Positions 12,601 through 20,748 of a DNA stretch of 27,633 bases are shown here, piece after piece. Numbering within the stretch: position 1 is the stretch's first letter; every line of letters starts with the position of its first letter. The notes below the pieces were generated by a model that was not told where the DNA came from, did no database searches, and saw nothing but the letters and a program-made list of their open reading frames with translations. The position numbers and the translations under genes are program-made. Source of the DNA: a virus; IMG/VR virus record IMGVR_UViG_3300030107_000194, positions 1-27,633 of that record. One strand, written 5' to 3'.

Positions 12601-15600
12601 TCCTGTCTCTGGAACAATATCTACTACTGTTTCTTTTCCTTCTGCTTCTAGATTAGCATCAGGCCCTTTAATGTAGTCATCAACTACTTTTGTTTCTTGG
12701 GTTTTTCCTTCTTCTGTTTGTTCTTCTCTTGTAACTTCTGTTCGTTCAATTCTGTTTCCAACTTCAACGCTTGGGCTAGAACTTTCAGACTCGATTTCTC
12801 CATACTTGTTCTCCTTAAAATTATTTATATACTTTTTTGCACCATCTGACAATGTGTATAATTTAGCTGCTTGCTTAACAGTATCAGCATACAATTCATG
12901 TTCATAATACCATAATGCAGCTTGTGCATCATTTGGTGTTAAACCTACCTTTTTAGCTAATGCTACAGCAAATTCATCTGCTCTTTTTTCATGTTTCTTT
13001 AACATTCCACCTTTTAATCCATCTCTGGATGAAGGAGTATTATCTGTTAATTGACCAAATAATCTGTAGAAACTTCTTGAAAACCATACATCTTTAGTAA
13101 CGCCTTCTGCTTCTGCATTATCTTTAATGCCTTTAATATCTAAATAAAATCTTCCTACTTTAGGGCCGAAGATAAATGTACCAAGAACATTGGTATCTAA
13201 TCCTTTGCCTGTGCCTAAAGAAGGTTTAGCGTTAGCTTTGTAGTTGTCATTAATTACGTTACCATATTCTGCTTTACCAGAATCACGTTGTACTTGAGCA
13301 AGTTCTCTTATTGTTTTTTCACTTTTAACAAAATCAACTGTGCCTCTTACACCTAATGTATCTAACATGTATTGTAATAAAGTTAATTGTTTTGATACAC
13401 CCGGCATACTCCAAAACTTATTAGTAGTTGGATTTTTAATTGGTAATACACCATGTTTATTGTAATAATAATAAATTCTAGAAGCTATTTCTACATTCTC
13501 TCTTGGATTTCTATTAACTGATGTAATAGCTGTCATAAGTCCAAACAAATCTTTATCATGTGGATTTGTTTCTAATGTAGGAAGAGCCTCACTTAATAAA
13601 TCAAATGTATCTTTTGCATCTTTTGAATACCAACCAATACCATTAAGAACTTGATTTTTTTGATACTCAATTTCTTTAGCCGCTGAATCTACAGCTTCGT
13701 TAAAAGCCTTATCATCCATAGGATCAGTAGGTTGAGTCATGTCATCAAAATACTTACCTAAATCTCTTGTTAATTTAAGTTTTTCTTTAGGTGGATTTTT
13801 TCTAACTGAAACTGTATCTACAGAAAACTTAGCTCGTAATATAGGTCGTTTACCTTCTATTGCTCTTCTTGCATCTTCTTGTTCTTTTTGTTCTGTAATT
13901 TCTTCTTGAGTAGCACCTTCTATTTGTTTATCTTTTAAAACTTTATCTGCTTTTGCTTTTGATCTTTCTGCAACTTCATCTTTTTCTATGTCTGCTTTTT
14001 TTACTTGTTGTTCCTCTTTTGTTCTTGGGAAAGAACCTTCACTAATAGCCCTGTAAAGAGATTTACGATTAACTCGTCTACCACTAAATTCTTTATGTAT
14101 GTCTGCATCTTGACCAGTTAATACTTCTCCACTACCAATAGTAATAGAGTCACCTGTGTTTGGATCTGTAATATCAAATTTATGCCCATGTCTTACAGCA
14201 ACAGCCGCATTAACCATAGGGTCTAACATTTCTCTTACAGTATCTTCATTAACTTGTTCTGGTTTTTCAGATATAATTTTATTTCTAAAGTTAACAATTT
14301 CATTGTATGCAGGTTGCATATCAGCAGAACGTTTAACTCTTTCTGTTTCTGTTTCTGGAACTTTACCTTTTTTAGTTTCAACAATTATGTCAGCAGCATT
14401 ATTAAGAATACTCATTGCCTCTTGAGAAGGTCTAAATCCAAGTGGTCTAAATATAGGATTGTTAGAATTTATAGTTCCTCTAACATTACTTTTTGGATAA
14501 ACAGTTGTAGGAGCAACAGAATATTGTGCTTCTGGTGGAGTAATAACTCTTTCACCTACATCTGGTGCATCAAGTAATTTTCTATCTTTAGCTTTTTCAA
14601 AATCAACATCAGTTCTTGTTGGTACATCTTTAGCAACCTCAAGTTCTTCTGCTCGTTGTTGACCAAAAGCCCTTGCTTCTTCTTCTGTTCTAAAATCAAA
14701 TCCTCTTCTGCCAACTTTACCTTCACCAGCTAATTTAAATACAGATTCAAAAGTGTTGTATCCTTTACCTTGTACAAATCTTTTTGTTTTAGTAAGTATT
14801 TCACCAATCTTATTAAAAGCACGTTGAATAATATTACCTACTGGAGGTCTCTTATTAAATGCTCTTTGTGTATTCCACGCTTGAAATACATAGGCTTGCA
14901 TTTCTACAGCTTCTAAATCTCTATCTCCATACTTTTTAGTAAGATAATCTATTGCTTTTGTTCCAAGAGTATCTTGAACCCATTGTGGCATATCTTTTAT
15001 TTTGCCACCAGCAAAAGCCTCATCTAGTGCTTTTTGTTCTTTTTCAGTAAAGACACCTTTCTTTTTTAAATTACCCATTGTGCGTTGTAATGCATGAAAA
15101 GATTCATGAGAAAGTAACTCAAATATTTTTGGTGTTGGATTGCCTTTAGCATCCAGCATACCTTCTAATTCTTGCAAAGAAAGATAAATAGTATCACCAG
15201 CTTGGTCATACCAACCTTGTATATTACCAACTGTTTCTTCACTTGTTTTAAAACCTAAAGAACCTTCTGGTGCTACAATTCTATCTGTAGCAAATAAAAC
15301 ATTTGTTGTAGGTGATATTTTATTTATAATATCATTAACAAATATTGCCATTGATCCTAATTCTGGACTTCTCTCAACAAGTTCTTTACTATTAATAACA
15401 GGCTCACCAGCGTATATATCTACTTCAACATTATTTTGTTTTTGTAAATATCGTAAACGAGCAGAAGCCACATTTTCTTCTTCATGTATACTATCTACTT
15501 TTTCTTGTACAACTCTGTCAGTTCCTTTTTCTTTAAGAACTTTAATAACTTCAAATTTTTCAGTAGGATCATCTCGAACATACTGTTTACCATCAATAAC

Positions 15601-17733
15601 TTCTGTTTCTTTTTCTAATACAGGTTTTAATTCAAAACCAACATCAAAAGCATCTTTTTCTTCTACTATGTTTTCTCTTACTTGTGATTCTATATCAGCT
15701 TTTATTTCTGTTCCACCAATAACACCAAGTTCATTTAACTCTCTGTTAGTAGTATAAATTTGGTCTTTATTAGTTTTTCTTCTATCTTTTAAAAGTTTAC
15801 GTTGTTTAGGTGTAAGATTAGCAATAAATCTTGCATCTTTTGGAACTACGCCAGCTTCTTTTAATTCTTTTAAATCAGTAAAGTTAAACTTTTCTGGATC
15901 TTTTCTAAAATTTTTTCTATTTCTATATTCAAATAATAGTCTTCTTTGTTTAGGTGTTAAATCAGTAAGATTAATTGCACCAGCAGTAAATGTTTCTTTA
16001 CCTGTTTTTTTATCTTTAACAACTTTAGCTGCTTTTAGTTCAGCTTCTGTTAAATCTGCTAGTTCTTCTGTGCCTCTTTGACCTTCCCATTTATCAACCC
16101 ATTGTTGTTTATCTGAATCCCATGCAAAACCTTCTGCTGGTTTTTCTGGTATAAGAACGTCTTCTTTAGTTAATTCTGGACTTCCTTTACCATCAATATA
16201 TGATTGTGCTTGTTCTTTAGTTTTAAAAGCAAGTGAGTCTTCTCCACCTCTTTTATTATCTCTAACAACAAAACCTTTACCATCTATAAATTGTTCTGTT
16301 TTAACTTCGTCTACTTCAAAACGTGGTTGACCTATTTGAGGGCCTTTAGGTTTAAGTTTAACTTTTCTTGTTACCTGTTCAAATGTAGGTGCAGGTAATC
16401 CTCTTTTCTTAAAGTATTCTTTTTGAAAAGTTTTATAATATTCTTTTGCTTGTGTTTCACCTTGATTATCTACAATAGTTTGTATTTTTTCATTAAGAAA
16501 TTTATCTACTGTTTCTCCACTTATAAAATCAAATGATTTTTCACTATCTACTTTAGCTTCGTCTTGTACTGTTTTAATTTCTTCTTTAGAAATAGTTTCT
16601 TCTGTTCTTTCTGGAACAGTAGGTGTAGGAATATCTGTTTCTACCTCTTCAATAATTTCTTCACCTAAATTTACAGGAAGTTCAGATTGTTCTGTTCTTG
16701 ATGTTCTTTCAATATCTTCTAAAGTTTTTTTATTTTGAATATTAAGAGGGCCTGTAACACCACCAATAACACCACCTAAAACACCACCAACAAATCCAGC
16801 TTCTGCATATTCTTTCATTGCATCTTCTGAAGTTGCGTAATCTAATCCACCAGCTTGTGCTCTTTCTAAAAATTGTTGAAATACTTCTGTACCAGCTTCT
16901 GTAGGTACACCAATAACTCCACCTTTTAATATTTTTTTAGTAATACCTGCTTGAGGTGTAGTCATTTTTAATGCTCTAGGAAGTAAAGCATATATTACTG
17001 TATCTGCTGCTGCTTGTGCTGGAGCAGTCATTAATGCTTGAAATTCATTAATGTCTACTTTTTCACCTGCTCTTACAGATTGATCTTGTCGTAAAATGTT
17101 TCTACCAAAAAATGATGGAGCAAGTGCAATAGTACCACCAATAATCATACCAGCAGTTCCACCAATAACTGTACCAATTGGGCCTAAAGTAGTTCCTACA
17201 GCGGCTCCAATTTTTCCACCAGCATAAGTACCAGCAATACCTTGTGCCATTTCTGGTGCAGATAATCCAAAGTTTTGTAATAAGTGACCAGTTAAACCAC
17301 CAATACCTTCTGCTTCGTATGCTTGTTTAGAACTTTGATAACCCGGCACTATTTGTGCTTGGGCTAGTTCTGCCTCTCTTGCTTTTTGTAAATAATATTC
17401 TTGATCTTCTTCATCACCTATTAAACCTTGAGTACCAGCAAGTATACCATATCCAGTAGATTTTAATCCAGCTATACCTTTTTTTAAACCACCAACTAAG
17501 TCTTCACCCATTGTTGTAGTTTGGTCTTCTGGATAATTAACTAAATCTACACGTTTACCAAATCGTTCTGTTTCTAAAGACTCTGGATCTATAGTAAAGT
17601 AATCTCTAAATTCATCGTAATTTGGAAATTCTTCTTTATAGAATTTATCATATAAATTTCTTGCTAAAGTGTAATCACTATACTGTGCAAGTTCTGGATA
17701 TTTTTGTTTATATAACTCAATAGGAGCAACCAT
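9613..17733 (-). CDS. 2706-aa polyvalent internal virion/ejection protein with zincin protease and LPD38-like domains
   Basis: The largest gene in the window, ATG 17733 behind AAGGAT. Visible layout: an N-terminal helical domain (1-100), glycine/alanine-rich hydrophobic stretches (about 145-215 and 311-331) resembling membrane-inserting parts of ejection proteins, E/K/T-rich linkers, and a tandem LTPKQR repeat (592-600 and 640-648). A zincin metallopeptidase follows with HESFH at 876-880 and likely third ligand E941 or E944. After a long mixed region (1300-1690) and a charged domain comes an LPD38-like region (about 2145-2450), then a basic coiled coil to the end. It is the last and largest of a 354-646-2706 series like T7 gp14-15-16. 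It would be packaged in the head and injected with DNA, the peptidase acting on envelope or host proteins. No transglycosylase motif is seen. Domain names rest on resemblance, not on a search. Confidence 0.85.
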   Translation of the reverse strand: MVAPIELYKQKYPELAQYSDYTLARNLYDKFYKEEFPNYDEFRDYFTIDPESLETERFGKRVDLVNYPEDQTTTMGEDLVGGLKKGIAGLKSTGYGILAGTQGLIGDEEDQEYYLQKAREAELAQAQIVPGYQSSKQAYEAEGIGGLTGHLLQNFGLSAPEMAQGIAGTYAGGKIGAAVGTTLGPIGTVIGGTAGMIIGGTIALAPSFFGRNILRQDQSVRAGEKVDINEFQALMTAPAQAAADTVIYALLPRALKMTTPQAGITKKILKGGVIGVPTEAGTEVFQQFLERAQAGGLDYATSEDAMKEYAEAGFVGGVLGGVIGGVTGPLNIQNKKTLEDIERTSRTEQSELPVNLGEEIIEEVETDIPTPTVPERTEETISKEEIKTVQDEAKVDSEKSFDFISGETVDKFLNEKIQTIVDNQGETQAKEYYKTFQKEYFKKRGLPAPTFEQVTRKVKLKPKGPQIGQPRFEVDEVKTEQFIDGKGFVVRDNKRGGEDSLAFKTKEQAQSYIDGKGSPELTKEDVLIPEKPAEGFAWDSDKQQWVDKWEGQRGTEELADLTEAELKAAKVVKDKKTGKETFTAGAINLTDLTPKQRRLLFEYRNRKNFRKDPEKFNFTDLKELKEAGVVPKDARFIANLTPKQRKLLKDRRKTNKDQIYTTNRELNELGVIGGTEIKADIESQVRENIVEEKDAFDVGFELKPVLEKETEVIDGKQYVRDDPTEKFEVIKVLKEKGTDRVVQEKVDSIHEEENVASARLRYLQKQNNVEVDIYAGEPVINSKELVERSPELGSMAIFVNDIINKISPTTNVLFATDRIVAPEGSLGFKTSEETVGNIQGWYDQAGDTIYLSLQELEGMLDAKGNPTPKIFELLSHESFHALQRTMGNLKKKGVFTEKEQKALDEAFAGGKIKDMPQWVQDTLGTKAIDYLTKKYGDRDLEAVEMQAYVFQAWNTQRAFNKRPPVGNIIQRAFNKIGEILTKTKRFVQGKGYNTFESVFKLAGEGKVGRRGFDFRTEEEARAFGQQRAEELEVAKDVPTRTDVDFEKAKDRKLLDAPDVGERVITPPEAQYSVAPTTVYPKSNVRGTINSNNPIFRPLGFRPSQEAMSILNNAADIIVETKKGKVPETETERVKRSADMQPAYNEIVNFRNKIISEKPEQVNEDTVREMLDPMVNAAVAVRHGHKFDITDPNTGDSITIGSGEVLTGQDADIHKEFSGRRVNRKSLYRAISEGSFPRTKEEQQVKKADIEKDEVAERSKAKADKVLKDKQIEGATQEEITEQKEQEDARRAIEGKRPILRAKFSVDTVSVRKNPPKEKLKLTRDLGKYFDDMTQPTDPMDDKAFNEAVDSAAKEIEYQKNQVLNGIGWYSKDAKDTFDLLSEALPTLETNPHDKDLFGLMTAITSVNRNPRENVEIASRIYYYYNKHGVLPIKNPTTNKFWSMPGVSKQLTLLQYMLDTLGVRGTVDFVKSEKTIRELAQVQRDSGKAEYGNVINDNYKANAKPSLGTGKGLDTNVLGTFIFGPKVGRFYLDIKGIKDNAEAEGVTKDVWFSRSFYRLFGQLTDNTPSSRDGLKGGMLKKHEKRADEFAVALAKKVGLTPNDAQAALWYYEHELYADTVKQAAKLYTLSDGAKKYINNFKENKYGEIESESSSPSVEVGNRIERTEVTREEQTEEGKTQETKVVDDYIKGPDANLEAEGKETVVDIVPETGALYSTESLMGNNNDEGIVSMSDVIMDDRVKSGLARIDKTYVSKLDKLRKKYPKLGGWIANSAIELRMGMQDKGYGTRRILDAVERKLGMKLTDPELQKKYGLIDPYVAEELFHGRTGERLAELQTLKVEPIIDTLEKNNIPIGDLDLYLYAKHAKERNASYVEKKKKNEEGFEKVTEEEAAMGSGMTDEQADIILADFKKQDNFKILEDISKQVSEMMRSNLETKFDGGIISKEIRDQLLNQFENYVPLRGIDFEIDAEEINWKLGVPIKRTEKKLKVTKPPGFQVKKEGREVKLGRGRGILPENIREARNTFAQAMIQLHNDIVRAERNRVGKSLYDFAKYYESEVDPNTDGLWTIMEDPTKPEQAKTIEEFTKLKEEFRKEKGRLKGKWKAKNLGEPFEFIIDGKKKVMLLENEYLARFFNNIGAQSGNMFTNALGRVTRYLAMINTGYNPEFVVANLLRDLQTAAINISDEQTVQLRNSMFKNWKKALKGAYNVERKADSQGEWETIYRNYKNAGGKVGFFTSIKTLENQLDEIQAQLGGLNTEKKSSASLKKGSNFVKSVGKYVSDVNAAVENAVRVSAFQSALDAGLTQTQAASLAKNLTVNFNRKGEWGGLINSMYLFYNASIQGSVRVLQASFRSPKIRKMLYTITAGSFALDMLNRMAAGEDEDGRNRYDKLSGWVKSHNLILFLPGTEKYIAIPMPYGYNVMAVLGQTMASSMPEDMGGSSKQQISVGDNASRTVGSMFNAFNPIGGSSSVVEFVSPTVLKPAVQLMQNEDYAGRSIYPPDNPFDGNAGPPDSQRFWNASSISQVTANTLNSLTGGSKMEKGFIDFSPETMDFWFGHLFGGLGSFTGRTTELGKNILTGQWDEIGPNQVPFTRRVYKSQPTFVDKQAYFDIRDEIKIAENLMEYHREEGNKEALANLKKERGSLLRLRPAIKSVESQRRKIRQQIKFIEDSKRLTEDQKKDKIKKLLDRESLIIQRFIKRADRILG
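15700..15969 (-). repeat. Tandem protein repeat in the polyvalent protein
   Basis: Two copies of a unit with 48-residue period: L-T-P-K-Q-R-R-L-L (592-600) and L-T-P-K-Q-R-K-L-L (640-648). Each is followed by a basic R/K/N stretch and then a helix of the type L-K-E-L-K-E-A-G-V-V or N-R-E-L-N-E-L-G-V-I. The K/R content suggests a DNA- or peptidoglycan-contacting helical repeat. Confidence 0.7.
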
Positions 17734-17743
17734 TTATTTATCC

Positions 17744-19684
17744 TTATTGTATTTTTTCTATATTATCTAAATCTATATCTTTACTTTCATCGGTAAGAAT
17801 ATCACTCATATCTTTTACTGCTTCTAATTTTTCAAAGAAAGCCTCTGGGTTTTCTTCGTATTCTTCAAACCAATATGGATTAGATTTCATGTAAGCCTGT
17901 AAAAGTTTAGTTGAATTTTTATCAGTAGCTAAACCAAGTTCTTGTATATGATATCCATCTTTATCTCTGTAAATTTGAACTTTCATATCTTTGCCACCAA
18001 TTTCAAGGTCAACAACAGATCCTGTTTCAAATCCTGCTGCTTCTGCTTGTGCATTGTTTTTAACAATTTGAGAAGTAATTAATTTACTATTTAAAAGATT
18101 TCCTGTTTCAGTTTTATACCAATCTAATTCAAGTTTTCTTTCATCTAAACTCATTCCTTGTAATTTTGCTTCATGATCAGCTTTAAATTTAAGTAAATCT
18201 TGTGACAATCTATTTGCTTCCATATCCATAGTTGCAGCTAAATTTTCATATTTAAATTTCAAATCATCTGCACTTATATCTCCTTGCTGTGCCATTTTTG
18301 CATATTCTAATGAGAATTGTTGATATGATTTCATAGCATCAGACGCTATATCATACTCTAATCGTTGTTGATTTTGGGTTAATTGATCTTTACTTAATTT
18401 AATTCTTTCTTCATCAAAGATCAGACCAGCTTTCTTTAAAGCCATTTCTTGTTCGTACTTTTCATCTTCACGTTTTTCTTTTTGTATTCTAGCGTATTCT
18501 TCTAAACCTTTAATACCACCTTCACCTAAAGCACCTAACATATCTGGATTATTAGAAGCAGCCATTTGTAGACCAGCCATCATTAGTGGCATAGCCCAAG
18601 CTGGTGCTTCCTTACCTTTATCTTTTTTATCTGGATTTAATGCTTTTGCAATTTTATCTGAAAGACTTACATCATCTTCTGTTAATTGACTTGAATCTTT
18701 ATTTGACATACCTTGAAATGTTGACATCCAATCTTCTGGTGTCATATCAAACATATTCTTTGGTTGACCATCAACACTTACAATATTAGTTTCAGTTGTT
18801 TTTTTGTTTTTATTCTTTTTGTTTTCTTGTATTTTATCGTCTATTATATCTAAAGTTTCTGATTGTTTAGTATCTTTTTTAGTTAAGTCTGGTTTTTCAA
18901 TTTGACCAAGTTCTCTTTCTATTTCAGTGTCTTTTCTTTTTTGTTTTATTTTATTAATTTCTTCTTGTGTTAGACCTGTAATACCATCATCTCCAAATCG
19001 AGAAGAACCTTCTCCACCAGTGTATTGTGGCATTTCTTCTTTTTCTACTGGTTTTTCTTTAGACATAAATTTACCTTCTATGTCACCTTCTTGTTCTTCT
19101 AATGCAGTAGGAGCACCTGTTAATTGTTCTATTGATGCTTTTTTATCTGGCACAGCTTTTAAAGACTCACCCTTTTTGCCTGTAACAGCTTTTTCTACAT
19201 CAAATGTTTCTATTTGATCACTGTAATCTGTAAAAGCATCTGCAACATCTGATACAGGAATTTTAAGCATATTAGCTATTCTTTGATAATCATTGTTTCT
19301 ATTTTTTTTTGCTTGACCTATACGATATGAATTTCCACCATAAAGATCATTTATTTGTTGTATAACATCAAGTCTACGTTGATTTCCTTTTGCACGAAAA
19401 TCTCCTGCTCTTACACCTACATTTTGTTCACCAGCAGCACCAGCAATAGATGGACTATAATAAGCTGATACAGTTCCACCCGGTGCATACCTTTGTGCTC
19501 TATTTAAAAAACCACCAGTGACTTTCATACCAGTAGGATTACCACCAGATATACCTCTAACCATTCCACCATATCTATATCCAACAGGATTTAAAGCAAA
19601 AAAGTTATTGAGTATTTCTGTATTAGGTAAAGTTGTTTTATAATTTCCTAAGTCTGCGTATAATCCACCTTTAAATTTTTTCAT
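17744..19684 (-). CDS. 646-aa probable internal virion protein (gp15-like position)
   Basis: ATG 19684 overlaps the stop of the 354-aa gene as TAATG. The N-terminal 70 residues hold two glycine motifs (R-Y-G-G-M-V-R-G and Y-A-P-G-G-T-V) also found in other structural proteins here. Residues about 170-320 are a charged, disordered K/E/D/T region. A short hydrophobic patch (W-A-M-P-L-M-M-A-G-L-Q-M-A) leads to a long coiled coil (about 395-540: R-I-Q-K-E-K-R-E-D-E-K-Y and repeated heptads), and a small C-terminal domain ends acidic. This build is typical of the middle ejection protein of podovirus-like marine phages. Position between the S74-tailed protein and the giant polyvalent protein supports that. 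No enzymatic motif is seen. Confidence 0.72.
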   Translation of the reverse strand: MKKFKGGLYADLGNYKTTLPNTEILNNFFALNPVGYRYGGMVRGISGGNPTGMKVTGGFLNRAQRYAPGGTVSAYYSPSIAGAAGEQNVGVRAGDFRAKGNQRRLDVIQQINDLYGGNSYRIGQAKKNRNNDYQRIANMLKIPVSDVADAFTDYSDQIETFDVEKAVTGKKGESLKAVPDKKASIEQLTGAPTALEEQEGDIEGKFMSKEKPVEKEEMPQYTGGEGSSRFGDDGITGLTQEEINKIKQKRKDTEIERELGQIEKPDLTKKDTKQSETLDIIDDKIQENKKNKNKKTTETNIVSVDGQPKNMFDMTPEDWMSTFQGMSNKDSSQLTEDDVSLSDKIAKALNPDKKDKGKEAPAWAMPLMMAGLQMAASNNPDMLGALGEGGIKGLEEYARIQKEKREDEKYEQEMALKKAGLIFDEERIKLSKDQLTQNQQRLEYDIASDAMKSYQQFSLEYAKMAQQGDISADDLKFKYENLAATMDMEANRLSQDLLKFKADHEAKLQGMSLDERKLELDWYKTETGNLLNSKLITSQIVKNNAQAEAAGFETGSVVDLEIGGKDMKVQIYRDKDGYHIQELGLATDKNSTKLLQAYMKSNPYWFEEYEENPEAFFEKLEAVKDMSDILTDESKDIDLDNIEKIQ

Positions 19685-20748
19685 TAGTTTAACCTCCTAA
19701 AGTCTACATCTAGTTTAGAATAGTCAACCATGAGGTATCCATCGTGTTCAGTAGATGCCCAAAGAACTTCTTGTGCTAGTACACCTTCGTATTTGTCTTT
19801 GCTTCCTTTGTAGTTAAATGAGTAAATGTTAATATTAGAAGGTGACTTACCTACTAATTCTACATTATCTTTTAATCTTACATCACTAAACAAATTACCA
19901 AATCCACCTGTTTGTCCAGCAGCACCTAATCCAGCAATACCAAGTCCTAATAGTCGTTGACCTGTACCTGCTGTAGGTTGTTGTTGGTAAGTTGTCATTG
20001 GAGATGGCATTCCACCAAGAATTCCTGCCGCATATTGTGCTTGTGCGTAAGGGAATTGTTGTTGTCTTTGGAAATCTTCATAAGCAATATCTCTACCAGC
20101 TTGTGCTTGAGTTTGACCTAATTGACCTGCTTGGTATAAACCAGATAAACCAGCACCACCAAGTTGCATTTCTTGTCCTGCAATATTTCCATATGCTTGA
20201 CCAGCTTGACCTTGACGTTGTTTGTCTGCTTGTGCTGCTGCTAATGCTTGTTGATAAGATTTTGCTTGTATATCTGCCGCTGCTTTTGCTTGTACATCTC
20301 TTAAATTACGTTCAGATTCTGCTTGTTGTACACCAAAACGTGCACCACCATAAGCACCAGATTTAACAGCTTGATCTGCCATTCCTTGATCTGCTATTTG
20401 TTGTCTACGTTCTAACTCATCTAGGGTAGTCTGCATAACTGCTTGAGAGTATGGGTTTTGATATTGGGAAATATTCTCAGCAGTAATGGGTTGAGCACCC
20501 ATAGTTGTTAATGCTCTAGACGCTTGTAAGTCTGGTCTATAGGCTTGTGCTTGTTGAACAGCACCTTGTCTTGCCATTTGTTGTTCTGTAGTTAAACCAG
20601 CTAATCTTTCGCCACCATAAGGAACATACTGAGCATTCATATCAGTAATGCCAGCAGTCATCTGCGTAATACGCTTTGCCTCATCCTCTAACCACGCTGG
20701 TAATTCTTGTTTTGTTGTCGTATCTACGACTTTACTTCCGAAACACAT
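19684..20748 (-). CDS. 354-aa Ala/Gln-rich virion protein with C-terminal S74 chaperone domain
   Basis: Starts at ATG 20748 behind GGAGG (9-base spacing), directly after the GNAT stop. Residues about 20-230 are A/Q-rich helices (Q-Q-A-Q-A-Y, A-A-A-D-I-Q-A-K-S-Y-Q-Q-A-L) that look like an extended coiled or tube-forming region, followed by a G-rich segment. The last 68 residues match the intramolecular chaperone (peptidase S74) family: F-S288-D-V-R-L-K293-D-N-V, then I-Y-S-F-N-Y, and Y-E-G-V-L-A-Q-E-V. Self-cleavage would occur before S288 using the Ser/Lys pair. S74 domains usually end trimeric fibres and are longer; here the domain is short and lacks the trailing coiled coil. By position it corresponds to T7 gp14. 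Confidence 0.8.
   Translation of the reverse strand: MCFGSKVVDTTTKQELPAWLEDEAKRITQMTAGITDMNAQYVPYGGERLAGLTTEQQMARQGAVQQAQAYRPDLQASRALTTMGAQPITAENISQYQNPYSQAVMQTTLDELERRQQIADQGMADQAVKSGAYGGARFGVQQAESERNLRDVQAKAAADIQAKSYQQALAAAQADKQRQGQAGQAYGNIAGQEMQLGGAGLSGLYQAGQLGQTQAQAGRDIAYEDFQRQQQFPYAQAQYAAGILGGMPSPMTTYQQQPTAGTGQRLLGLGIAGLGAAGQTGGFGNLFSDVRLKDNVELVGKSPSNINIYSFNYKGSKDKYEGVLAQEVLWASTEHDGYLMVDYSKLDVDFRRLN

Noticed and set aside
14156-14577. Two overlapping + strand frames of about 90-107 aa opposite the giant gene
   Set aside because: They are antisense to a long coding frame with clear protein features, contain low-complexity S/N/F runs and have no ribosome-binding site.
19992-20366. + strand frame of 124 aa rich in L, V and H opposite the Ala/Gln-rich gene
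   Set aside because: Composition is the expected mirror of Ala/Gln codons on the other strand; no start signal.
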